Assembly (NCBI GenBank): GCA_031213475.1
Contig: JARUPZ010000016.1
Span: forward strand, 2,599,140 to 2,663,139
Reading direction: 5' to 3'
Length of the DNA: 64,000 nucleotides
From: Nereocystis luetkeana
Lineage: Eukaryota; Sar; Phaeophyceae; Laminariales; Laminariaceae
The notes below the pieces were generated by a model. The model saw nothing but the letters and a program-made list of their open reading frames with translations. It was not told the origin of the DNA and made no database searches. The position numbers were made by a program, and so were the translations under genes. The stretch's first letter is position 1. Every line of letters begins with the position of its first letter. This document shows, in pieces, positions 34,313-46,856 of the stretch.

Positions 34313-37300
34313 TGTACAGCATCTGGCTCCTCAACTGCGGCTGTGAGATCATATGCGGGAGATATCGACACGCCAGTATTGATAGTACAGATCCAACCCA
34401 AAAAACACGTGCTGCTTACTGCTGTAGATCATACAGATTTGTACGGATGGGCCCCACCCGGCGGCACGAGCTATGCATCATATACGCAGGAAATCGGGAA
34501 TATAGTTGTTGTCCGGTCTGTTTCAAGATATCTAAACCGATGAAAGTAGGAAATCGACGGTCTGGCCAAGGTGTGCGGAGGGGTTTTGCTCTTGACCTGC
34601 CTCACTTTTTCCCGAGTTTAGGATGATGTGAGCGACATCCCTCCTTATCTATCTCCGCTTTCCCCTTAGGTGCTCTGGAACCCTGTGTTCGGCTGCATGT
34701 TCTTCGGCTACATGGGCGCGGTGGACGGCATGGGCCCCAGCGCCATCTCGGAGAAGATCAAGAACAACCTCTGGACGTCGGTGAGTTTTTTTTTTTTGTT
34801 TCTATCTTGTGGCCTGCTTTGCCGCTGTGCGTCCCTGTTTTCACTTCACGACAGGAGATATGGGAACGGAGAACAGCGCGGAGCAAGAAACCCCAGCTGT
34901 TTTTTTTTAAAACACAATATTAATGAGGGGAGTCCCCGATTCAGGCTCTCGGCCGAGAGTCGGTCGACGAGGAAAGAGGGGGATGAAGTCTTGTCGCGAT
35001 GAAAATGCCTTCCAAGGCAAGAGCCGCCGTAGTGGGGAGGGAGGAGGAGAGTGTCTGGTATGTCACGCTGGGTCTGAATTACGACCAGGAGGGGGAGACT
35101 AAAAAGAAGGGCGAGAAGATGATAAATGGCAAGAGGAAAAAATGTAAATGTGAGTATCCTCCACGAGGAACTAATGGATGTACCTGGTAGAAGACAGTAA
35201 ATGGGAAGTTTTTTAAAAGTGTACATATCCTTCGCGAGGGGTTGATGTAAGCGAACGACCTACGTGTGACAGCTTTTGCACCCGAATATCAACTGCTACA
35301 TCCCAAGTCGACTGCAAAAATGCCTTAATATACATGGAAAACCAGGTACAACAGTTTATGTTTAGGAACTAGCGCGCCCGATATACCTGGTATCACTTAG
35401 CTTGCAACGTCGAGTGTGAATTGATTATTATATATCGGTCGAACCACAGCAGTGGACGTACTTGTAATAGTTCAATGTAATACCTGGTAAACACGTAAAT
35501 ACCAAAAGGTCAGCTGTGAGTTCGACTGATTGATTGGTCGATACTCAGCTTTGCAAGCTGTTAATAAGTGATACCTGGTATGTTGACCGCGCGCGTTTTT
35601 TTTTTTTTGTAGCACGCATGTCCCTCAAGCGCCGAGCGCGGGTGTGGGCGTTTGTGAGGCGGGAGTTAGATGGTGTAAGTTTGATCGGGGAAGCTTGCTA
35701 AGATGAATTGGTTTAACGTCTTCGTAACCTTTGTAATAGTTTCCTGCGCTACGCTGGGTTTGGTCAGTGTGAGTAGGGGATACACGCTGGGGTCCCCGGG
35801 TACCAAACTTGGTTATGTTGATCATTCCCGAGTACTCGTATATTGCTTAGATACCGGAGTACGTCCATAGTCGTATATGCCCTGCTCATCACACCCTTTT
35901 TGGTATCACAGAGGTTGCTAAGCCGAGTATCGTGCTCTATGACATCGGTCGAACTCACGTCTCGCCGAATTTGGAACATTTTTAGTATAACCTCTGTTAC
36001 ACGGCCGCTAGGCTGAGCCTCCGGCGTTTTTTTTTTTTTTTTTTCGTGGTTGGCGTTTTTCGGCTTGTAATAAAGAAAGAAAACGGCTTTTTCATTTTTC
36101 GCCGAAATGCCCCAAAACGTCTTCCGGCTCGTTCGGGCTTTAAAAAACTAAAATGGGCTTGAAAAAAAGACCCGGCAGACACCAGAAACGCATTCTTCGA
36201 GTATTGCGGCTCCGAAAAACACTTCTGTGTATGTGTATATGTGTGTGTGTGTTTTTTTTTCGGTTTTTCGGCTTGATTATACATAAATCGGCTCGAAGTC
36301 TTGAAGATCGGCTCGTTCACACGGAAATGGGCTTTAGTTTTGTTGGACGTAGGCTCGATCTGCGTTCCTTATCGGCAGAGCGCTGCCCACATGGGTGAGC
36401 AGGCGTCAGGAATCCGAAGTGCAGCTTCCATTGACAAAAATAAATTGTCTTCATTAAAAACAACAAATAGGAGGCGTTTTTGTTCAGGGGACGAGTGAAA
36501 TTAGACTTTTAGCAGAGTTCGGCCCCGTTAATTCAAAATCGGCCCTCTCCCCCCAAAATCGGCTCGAAGAAAAAAATCCGGTCTTGTTGACGCCAAAATC
36601 GGCCTTTTCGGCAAAAGCGGGCGGAGGCTGAGCCTATTGGCCGCTCGCTGGCAGACGGCGGTTCTTGACGAGAGAGGGGCTTCTGCAGGAAAAGGCTCCG
36701 CCTTTTTTTACGGTTACATTTTTTTTTCGCTTCGGAGGTGGTATACTGCTGTACCAATCTGTCCGGAAATGTAAAGTCCATTTGGGTGTTTTTTGGGCGA
36801 AAACGGCCCTCACATTTCCGGACAAAAGTGGTCATAATTTGGGGTAAGTAGGCATATGGGTTTATATACGCCTGCTGCAATATACCAGGTTTCATGGAAG
36901 GCGCTACCTGTACGTAGTCGTGTCTCCAGGCAGAGGGCGGGGGTGTACTCGATAGTTTGTTGCTTGCCTTAAGTCATTTGACCATTGACCACACATCCCT
37001 TTCGAGACGGAGCACCGTTCCTATTCCTAGTAAGAGGCGGGGGTGAGAGAAGAGCCTGCTATGAAACCCCGGATCTGGGTTACGACGATAGGAGGGAGAG
37101 GCACAAGAAGGGCAATGGGGAGCTATAAAATGAGAACAACTGCGACTGTCATGACGCTGTCATGACGCCGGATCTGACTGCTTGCTCCGACCTAACGCCC
37201 CCCCCCCCCCCCTGCCCCCCGCCTCCGTCTTGCCCACTCTTGCGCCCTCGGAAATGGGTTGGTCGTGTGGTGACGCGATGGTTACGATTCTGAAGGTCAA

Positions 37301-37436
37301 GGGTTCCTGGACCGTGTGGCCCGTGGCTCACGCCGTCAACTTCCGCTTCATCCCCACCTCCCAGCGGCTGCTCTACATCAACACCATCCAGATCTTTTAC
37401 AACTGCTTCCTGAGCATCATCTCCCAGCGGGAGTAG
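26852..37436 (+). CDS. Plastid-targeted Mpv17/PMP22 family membrane protein (5 exons, 299 aa, complete)
   Basis: Exons: 26852-27108, 28005-28245, 33338-33487, 34670-34780, 37296-37436; 900 nt in total, phases consistent (Gly86 is split GG|C across intron 1). Residues 1-19 form a signal peptide ending GTDA with Phe20 at +1, followed by a Ser/Ala/Arg-rich transit region to about residue 85. This is the bipartite plastid signal of heterokonts. A Gly-rich linker precedes the Mpv17/PMP22 core from about 108 (WAAYISLLDTQPILTKSLTS), with ALGDLLAQ, a GSTGHFFYNFLD segment and WNPVFGCMFFGYMGAVDG. The family signature lies near the C-terminus (WTVWPVAHAVNFRFIP and an Arg). Mpv17 proteins are four-helix organelle membrane proteins, some with channel activity. 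The substrate is unknown. Intron 2 is 5.1 kb and packed with repeats. Confidence 0.95.
28979..29102. mobile_element. MITE family A, copy 11, carrying two TACCTGGTA insertions (Mpv17 intron 2)
   Basis: Ends TTACAGGGGACCGTAG and ACTATGGTCCCCCCTAA. Compared with other copies it has TACCTGGTA where they have TA (29074-29082: TCCTATTAAC became TCCTACCTGGTATTAAC). A second insertion with extra TATA lies at 29019-29027. Confidence 0.9.
29133..29225. mobile_element. MITE family B copy (Mpv17 intron 2)
   Basis: Near-perfect palindrome with arms CCTTTAGAACCGCAGTCCCG and GAACTGCGGTTCTAAAGG, about 30 bp from the preceding family A copy. Confidence 0.95.
29540..29812. repeat. Dispersed repeat family C copy (Mpv17 intron 2)
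   Basis: Begins CGTCGGGCAGATCACCG, contains GATCTAGCTCATGTTGTCGG and ends GTCCGAGGCTAGGTGCG. Confidence 0.7.
30840..30895. repeat. MITE family B, right half only (Mpv17 intron 2)
   Basis: Reads CAAGTAATTTGCACCC then GCGGGACTGCGGTCCTCAAG; the left arm is missing. Confidence 0.5.
30953..31240. repeat. Dispersed repeat family C copy, inverted (Mpv17 intron 2)
   Basis: Starts CACACGCCGGACAGATCATG and contains GACCTGCCGCCATGATATGC, CACGCGCAACACGAGCTAG and CTGTCCGAGTTGGGG near the end. Confidence 0.7.
31915..32200. repeat. Inverted repeat, arms of about 55 bp (Mpv17 intron 2)
   Basis: GGGGTGCAAGTTTTTTTTTT near 31938 is answered by AAAAAAAAAACTTGCACCCC near 32160, and the flanks match further (TTTGCCGAGGGAT against ATGCCTCGGCATA). 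The spacer is about 165 bp. This may be an old MITE or a hairpin-forming element; no target duplication is visible. Confidence 0.6.
33517..34055. repeat. Family E element expanded into an 86-bp minisatellite (Mpv17 intron 3)
   Basis: Five units carry GGGATTGGTCAGTGTGGCG (at about 33597, 33686, 33772, 33858, 33944) and TATAGTGCCGGTTGACGATA. The outer edges resemble the termini of the family E element at 59474 (start CCCCTCTGTTAATAGTGCCG; end CCGGTACTATATTGGGACC), so the array grew inside such an element. It begins only about 30 bp after the exon 3 donor. Confidence 0.85.
34238..34545. repeat. Dispersed repeat family C copy with (ATCT)n tract (Mpv17 intron 3)
   Basis: Contains a (TATC)n microsatellite of about 11 units at 34269-34312 and the family words CAGATCCAACCCAAAAAACA and CGGCGGCACGAGCTATGC. 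Confidence 0.75.
34930..35150. repeat. Dispersed repeat family F copy (Mpv17 intron 4)
   Basis: Shares GGTCGACGAGGAAAGAGG, CTTGTCGCGATGAAAATG and AAGAAGGGCGAGAAGATGAT with copies at about 37020, 38720 (inverted), 40150 and 59205. Purine-rich, with no frame of note. Confidence 0.65.
36011..36634. mobile_element. TA-flanked element with GGCTGAGCC termini (Mpv17 intron 4)
   Basis: 624 bp, starting GGCTGAGCCTCCGGCG and ending GGCGGAGGCTGAGCC, with TA on both sides (36009-36010, 36635-36636). The interior repeats AAATCGGCTCGAAG and CGGCTCGTTC motifs and has a T-run of about 18 near the left end. It resembles a MITE of TA-target type; the family is not recognised. Confidence 0.6.
36940..37130. repeat. 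Dispersed repeats G and F (Mpv17 intron 4)
   Basis: 36940-37030 holds a repeat with TTGACCATTGACCACACATC and CGAGACGGAGCACCGTTCC, also seen at about 53735. It runs into a short family F copy (GAGAAGAGCCTGCTATGAAAC, then GGGAGCTATAAAATGAG). Confidence 0.6.
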
Positions 37437-40017
<2,581 letters not shown>

Positions 40018-40125
40018 GTGGTTCAAGTGGTTAACCTCGAATTCTACTTGTTTGAGTCCTGGGTTCGAGCCCCAGGTGGGTCGGAAATTGACTTTATTTG
40101 CAAAAATAAAAATAAAAAAAGGTTT
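40018..40125 (+). repeat. tRNA-derived SINE-like element
   Basis: Shows a box A-like GTGGTTCAAGTGGTTA and a box B GGTTCGAGCCC in a perfect T-arm (CTGGG, seven-base loop, CCCAG), followed by an A/T tail (AAAAATAAAAATAAAAAAA). An anticodon-arm-like stem is present (CTCGAA against TTTGAG with a G-T pair). The acceptor ends do not pair, so it is a tRNA-derived repeat or pseudo-tRNA, not a working tRNA gene. Confidence 0.6.
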
Positions 40126-41961
40126 CAATTGTTGAGAGCGCCTTGCAGCGTGGGTAGGCACAATTCGATGCGAGTCGACGAGGGAAGAAAAAGGCTGAAA
40201 TCTTCTCGCGATAATAATGAAGGCACGTACCGTAGCGGGAAGGGGGGAGAAGAGCCTGCTATGTTACCCCGGATCTGAGTTACGAGTTGGAAGGAGAGAG
40301 AGAAGAAGATGTGCGAAGATAATGAATGGGATGAGGAAACAAGAAAAGAAAAAAGTACCACTCCGTGCAGGCGTCTCTTTATCCCCGTTGCGGATGATAG
40401 TGTTGTGCTGTACCTCTCGACTAGTACATACACACCGGGGCACGCAATACATAAAATCGACGCCCACCCCACTTTTTTTTTTGGCTCCCAGACAGGGGGA
40501 TACTGTTGATTGATCTCTAAAGGTATAGACGCAGCTGAAACGGGAAAGCGTGGTTGACTCCAGACAATAACACGGAACTCATCTTATATCACATCCGAGC
40601 TGTCGAGCCGACTCGCCTCATATATATGGAGCTACATCTAACGAGTGGCATTGGTGGGGTACACATTACCCCGATATCCCAATATACCCTACTACCAGAA
40701 TCCCTTTCCAGCATGGGCCTCCTCAATCTCCGATGGATCTTATGGCTCGTGTTCTTGAGTATAATCAACAGATACTGCTATATACTTCAGTAGATTATTA
40801 ATAGAACCAAGCAAACAAAGTAACACTGGAGGGGAAAAATCCAACAGGTTTATAATTTAGTTCCTGACGAAAATCCCAACCCGCTCGTAGCTTGATTTCA
40901 TTTTTTCCGACATGTCAGCGAGAATGTGGCTCCGTCTTTTTCTCTTCTCTATTTGTGTGTTGCCCTGGGGTACGCATGTAAATGATCGGGCTTCGGATTC
41001 GGAAAACCGTACGACAGCTATAAGTAAGGGTATGCATGTCGCCTTCCGAAGATACTCCCACAGTCAAGCACTTGTTTTCCTGCACTTTACGGAGTGGAAA
41101 TAAACGTTATTATTTTTATGCTTGCCACATCCGTCATAGTGCAGCATGAGATTCAACGTTATTCACTCAAACCACTCCTGAAAGAAGAAATCCTCGGATA
41201 CAAAGGAAACCTTTGCACAAGGTCTATCTACGTTTATTGTCTACTTCCCTCTATGCTAATAATGCCATCAACAACTACTCTGAACTTTGCAGCTTTTTTT
41301 TTGTTTTCCGGATTTCGCAATCTCTATACGCGCAATACGCAGCGCATGGGGAAAGATTGCAGTTTTTTAATACGGAAATTAGTCGCGAAATCCGTATAGT
41401 TTTGGCATTTATTTGGAGACCGAGCGCGCTCGACGCCTTAGGGGCGCCATTCCCTCTTTTTGAAACCGCAAAAACGCGGCGAGAAGAGTCTTCTTCCGCC
41501 CACACCTTGACGCGCACACTGGTACGAGTATTGTTGTTGTTTGTTGTTGTTCGCCACAATAACTCATCGCCACAATACAATGCAGTCCGTGGTCGCAGGA
41601 CAGGCTCCAAAAACCCTGGAGTGGAAGAAATACCTCGGTAGTAAAACAGAGGCAAAAACAAAAAAATAAGCACACGCATTCCACCACTAGGGACACCAGG
41701 GAAGCAAAAAGGAGACTAGCAGACAAAACCACTAAAAAAGAAGACGAAGCGAAGAAAAAACAAAAGCAGGTAGCAAAACGCAAAAAAGCAAAACGGGACA
41801 TACAAACAGAGACACAAGGAGGTACACACGGGAAAGAAAGAAATATATATAAAAAAAAGAAGGGACAAAAAGGGACAAACACGGGCGGGGGGGAAAGAAA
41901 GTACGAAAGGCAGGCACTGGAGCATACAGACCCGTAAAGTTGCCCAGGTGGCACCATGCTA
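40126..41961. other. Repeat-derived and A-rich sequence, no gene established
   Basis: A family F copy at 40150-40345 (CTGAAATCTTCTCGCGATAA, then AGATAATGAATGGGATGAGG). 41640-41940 is A-rich with Lys-rich frames (GSKTEAKTKK near its start) that may be old coding or element sequence. No family recognised. Confidence 0.4.
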
Positions 41962-44440
41962 GTTACTTGGGTCCCAAAGAAGGGAGTGCATCATGGCGAT
42001 GATGGCCATAACCAGGCTTCAGTCTGTTGGGCAGGCCGCCTCCCCCCCACCCCCATTCCCCCTCGTCCCCCTTTCGCCCCTCTTCCCTGCCATTCTGCGC
42101 ACGCGCGTTGGCGTCAACGGTTGTAGTCGTGGTTGCAGTTGCAGTTATCCTATGCCGTTCTGCCGATGCCTCCTTCTCTTCCTTATGCCATTTCCGCATG
42201 AAGGCCTCCGCCCCTTCCTCGACCCGTCGGAACCATCTGCCGGCTTTCTGGGCTGCCTTGCGCCAAGTTTTAAAGGGGTTAGGTAATTTCTAATATACCC
42301 TGGCTTAACTTTAATAAGAGGACCTTGTTTTCCTAATTTCTGAACATCTTTAGTTAAAATTACTAGGATTGTTTTTTTCGCATAAGTTATATATATAATA
42401 ATTTATTATTTTCTTTTTTAGCCACCCTTCGAGCTTGACGCCGAACTCCTTGAGGTCCTCCTCAAGGTACCTCATCCAGTCCCACTCCTGTCCTTCGGAG
42501 TAACCCTTACCCCCGACCATCTCCCCAAACATTGCCCTCTTCGGCAGACGCTCGTCTCCCATGCGTGTCACAAAGCCCGCACACAAGAGCCTACGTCTGC
42601 GTACCGTCGTCTCAACGCTTTCAGATTTTGTCCTGAGAAGCGCGCTAGCATAGGATAGAATGTGGTCTTCGCGCTTTCGTTTTCGTCAGCCGATGCATCG
42701 GAGGAGCATCTTGTGGTGGACCTCCCGTAGCCTACCGTAATCAGTCTTGCTCGGGCTCCAAGTAACGCAACCGTAGAGCAACGTTTCGATCACCTCGGCT
42801 TTCAGCATTTGCACCTTCGGCGTAGGCGCATGCCCGGGCGGTCATAGATTTCCATCTTATACCGCCCGAAGCATGCCCATGCCCTCTGGAGTCGACACGT
42901 TACCTCGGCACTTCTGCCTGTCCAATCTGCGCTGATAGCCCCGCTCAAATACACAAACTCGGTCGTTTGTTTGTACACTTGGCCGGCTGCGGTGACGGTG
43001 AACGGCACGTTCCCCCCATCTTTCGTTTGCAGACACATTATCTCCGTCTTGTCCTCCGAGACCGTCAGGCCGAAAGCGGCACATGCAGACACGCCCACCG
43101 TCATCATCCTCTCCAGGCCGTTAGGTGATGTCGATACTATGCCCGCATCGTCAGCATAGAGCATAGCCCACAGTGTCTGGGCCTCTTTATCATTCCCCTG
43201 TCCGTCCGCGTGCCCGGCCCGTGCCTTCCCCCTCTTCTTTTTCTTCTTCTCGTGCTTTCGTTGGAGTTGCACCAAGCTGTTCGTGATGGCTTTATCGGCA
43301 GCGAAACGTTTCTCCGCCACACGCAGCACCGCTGTAAAAAACATGTTGAACAACAATGGCGCGAGCACATACCCTTGCCGTAGGCCCTGTTTCACGTCGA
43401 ACATATCTGAGCACTCGCCGTCATTCAGCCGCACGCATGCTCGCATGCTCGCATGCCGTCGTGGAATTGGCGGATAACGGGTTCTAGGTGGCACGCCAAA
43501 GCGAGCCAAGACAGCCCACAGGAGGGTTCGGTCGACGGAGTCATAGGCTTTGGTGAGGTCGACAAAGCACATGAATAACGGAGTGTCCTTCTTCCTTGCC
43601 AATTCCTGCAAGCGTCGCACCACGAACATCATGTCGACCGTCGATCGTTCGGGCCTAAAGCCACACTGCTCCTCTGGCAGGATGCCTTCCCCTTCGCAGT
43701 AGTGGCTGAGGCGGCGCGCGATGACTTTGAGGAGTACTTTGCCGGCATGCGCGACAAGGGAAATATCACGATAGTTACCACACTCCGTCCTGTCTTTCCT
43801 CTTGTGCACAGCACCTCAATCGTTGCATCCTTCCATTGCTGCGGCACGACCCCTCCCCTCCACACAGCGACGATAATCTAGTAGAAGCTTCCCAATGTGT
43901 CCGAGTCTCCTTCGTCGGCCAGGACCTTCAGACGTTCAGCTGGGAGACCATCAGGCCCAACCGCCTTGCGGTTCGCCATCGCCCTGATCGCGTCTTCCAC
44001 CTCGTATCGAGACGGGACGTCGTCGAGCGGGCTGCACGAGGGCCGGACCTTGAGCTCATCGACGATAGTCGGGTCGAGGGTCGATGACTTGGTGTTTAGC
44101 AGCTTATGGAACCACCTTACCCATCGTTCCCGGATGAGGCCCATGTCTCGCAGTAATCTACCTTCCTCGTCCCTGATGCACTGCGAATTGAAAGTCCTCT
44201 TCCCTTCCACATCCATGCCCTTAAGGTGCTTGTAGAACCCAAACTGATCGCCTTGTTGGATACGCCTTTCGAGTTGACGGACGTATTCCCCGAAGAACTT
44301 CTGCACTTCGTCCGTCCTCGCACGCTTGAGCTGTTCAGTGGCAATCTTCGAAGCTTGTCGCAGATTTTTGTCTTTCGGGTTAGCACGTAGTTGCATCCTC
44401 TCATTTTCCTTCTCCTGCCATCGTGAGTGCACCTCTGCTT
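41962..44440 (-). pseudogene. 5'-truncated LINE (non-LTR retrotransposon) with reverse transcriptase, broken
   Basis: Reading on the minus strand, a pre-RT segment (44432 to about 43880) leads into the RT domain: RKAVGPDGLPAE, a frame change near 43865-43810, then [73 protein letters not shown] and the catalytic [11 protein letters not shown]. Downstream are the C-terminal LINE pieces (ERLPKRAMFGEMVGGKGYS, then EWDWMRYLEEDLKEFG). Several frames and stops mean it is inactive. The endonuclease half is missing, as usual for 5'-truncated copies. It is interrupted by a plastid insert at 42266-42420. Confidence 0.9.
42266..42420 (-). pseudogene. rpl9: Plastid DNA insert (NUPT) with the start of rpl9
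   Basis: An AT-rich block of about 155 bp interrupts the LINE between GAAGGGTGGC and TGGCGCAAGG (minus strand). Read on the minus strand it encodes ILVILTKDVQKLGKQGPLIK then VKPGYIRNYLTPLKLG, the conserved N-terminus of bacterial/plastid ribosomal protein L9. The bases before it are AT-rich like a plastid spacer. The ATG (42383 complement) is one base out of frame with the L9 reading, consistent with decay. The junctions share only 3-4 bases (GGC/TGGC), as expected from end joining rather than transposition. Confidence 0.85.
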
Positions 44441-46304
44441 TTACCTATACACACAGTCGACCTGCGAAAAAAGAACTATTAATATGAGCTCTATACAGCA
44501 CACAGCATGCTGTAGCAGCGTCGAGGTCGGGACACTTTATATCCTTGGACAGGTTTGCCTATTAAGCCGGTACTCGTTGGTACTCACGTTTGTTGTTTTC
44601 TTCGAGATGGAAGAAGAGCAGAGGCGTTCTACGATAGAGGTTCACCCTAGTTTTTCTGAGGCGCCTCGCTTTACGACCTCCTCCATACCTCATCCGAAAA
44701 CTCACTTTAGCAAAAATCAAATTGCGTCCCGATAAATATTTTCATGGCCCAAGTACACAAAAGTGTCATTTTTCGAAACAAGTTGGCCTTCCGACGATTT
44801 TGGGCTGAGGAGCCCCATCATTCAGAAAAAAAATAGCGGAAATGTTATACCTCTATCGTAGAACGCACCAGCAGCTTCATTCCCTTCGCGTGCAGGCGAA
44901 GACTGGGAGCCAAGCTCGTGCTGTGAAAAACCCCTAGTTTTCCATCTAAGATACGCCTCCCAAGTACTACAAATACGACCCCAGTGCCTGAACCTAGGTA
45001 CTCACGAGGCATTTCAACCTCTTTCAAAGCAATACCATAACACTAGCCCACTCTGATGAGCCGTATATGCAGAATTATGGGGAATTCGTGGAAATCCCGA
45101 TTCCACAAGCTAGAACATGATTCGAAGATGCGGCTCCCCAAAACCCACTCCCACACCTCTGAACGGCGAGGTATCGAAACCGGCAAGGGACGTCAAAAAA
45201 GAGAAAGAAAGGGCAGGACTAGCCTTAAAGGGCAGGACTAGCCTTAAAGGGCAGGACTAAATCGTCAACGACAGAGCCATCGCCTTGCCACCCGCAACGT
45301 GGGTGGGGCGAGAAATAAGCGTCTACGGAAAAGCGAAATGTGAACACAAAAAATCAAGACGGTCCTGTTCCCCAGTAGGTGTTGTCAATGTTCGGTTTAC
45401 GAGATATCGGAATGGTATCTACGCTACATATTGTCGGAAGGCAAGCATAATAATGATATTGTTATCCTGATCGCCCCCTGCTCCCGAGCGGGGGGAAATC
45501 GGTAGGACGAGAAGAAGAACAGCACAGAATACGCCAAGAGCCACCTAAAATCAGCCCACAACTCTGGAAAGGTGTCCTGTGCCACAAATGAGTGGTCCGA
45601 TTACCCAGACCAGCCCCGAAGCAGTCATGACAGTACTGCTATAAAAATACTGTTGTTACTATACTCATCGTATACAGCGCGACGAGTGGTTCGATTTCCC
45701 GAAAACGTACCGACCGGTATATAGGATACTGACTGGTATCTATATACGGTGTGTGCAGCGGCTGCGGTATGGCCGATCCCTCATGAGGACAAACAAACGT
45801 ATATCATCCTACTTACTACATAGCTGCATCAAGAGAAGCTTAGCACAACAAGAAGAACTTTTGGTTGTGGGCAAAAGGTGGTAAGTATGTACCTGGTGGC
45901 TCGTATTAATACTGTATGTATAATTATTATAATGATAATCAAAGGTTCAAGATGTCAAAGCTTGTCAAAACGAGTGTAAACAGAAAAGTCTGTCGAAAAA
46001 AAAAGGCGGAGGTTTAATATTTTGTTTCGGCCCGCTGGGGGGTGGCGGGGGTGTTGGGTGTTCTGTTTTGTGGTCCTTCGTCCTGTCGTTGATCGCAGGT
46101 ATTTATTCTTCGGCTGCCCTTCTTTTCTCGCAGTTTTATTTCAACGGTACCTACGTATCACCTGACGGTACGTTGTATTTACTTGCTACAAGCAGGGTAC
46201 TACAGAGTAGTACAGTGTATAGGCCCGCCAATAAGAAAGTGCCCAATAAGAACATATACTCCTCACTATTTGGAGAACGCTATATACCAGGTATAGGTAC
46301 AGTA
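44441..46304. other. No host gene seen
   Basis: Contains a 22-bp unit repeated three times at about 45217-45262 (GGGCAGGACTAGCCTTAAA) and two TATTAATA palindromes (44477, 45904). No frame has a domain. Confidence 0.5.
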
Positions 46305-46427
46305 TTACGGGGGATCATACCTGGTAGTAAATAGGACCAAGTATTGTTACTATTAAAAACAGGTAAATATATACTTCGAAGTAGGCTTTTTTGGGTGTAA
46401 GGTCCTATTTACTATGGTCCCCCGTAA
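46305..46427. mobile_element. MITE family A, copy 12, carrying one TACCTGGTA insertion
   Basis: Ends TTACGGGGGATCATA and CTATGGTCCCCCGTAA, flanked by TA. The consensus CATAGTAAATAGG reads CATACCTGGTAGTAAATAGG here (9-mer at 46318-46326), an exact filled site at a TA. Confidence 0.95.
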
Positions 46428-46797
46428 TAAGAAAATCGGTTAAAAAAACCCCGCTCAATGGTGAATCCTACACTAAATCCTATATAATAGCCCATGCTCA
46501 AGGCTGTTTGAAGATGTGGCGCCCCAATAAGATCTCAGGCATGCCCAGATTTAGGGGCTTCTTGTTGGCGGCCCCATACTGTACTACTACTACTGCCGCC
46601 GGTGCTGCCCGATATCTTCTAAAAATTCTTCTGATTTTGTTCCACAGCCGCTACACAACAGGTAGGTGCGTCGAATTCTTCCACACCGGACGGTCGCGCG
46701 GCCGCGGACGTTCGGGTGTGGCGCTCGGGAGCAGCCGGTGCTAAAAATCTATACTATAAAACAGACTGAGCTGTCTAGATTCCGAACGACATCATTG

Positions 46798-46856
<59 letters not shown>

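Noticed and set aside
40018-40090. Functional tRNA gene
   Set aside because: The T-arm and box B are good, but the acceptor ends do not pair and the D-arm is weak.
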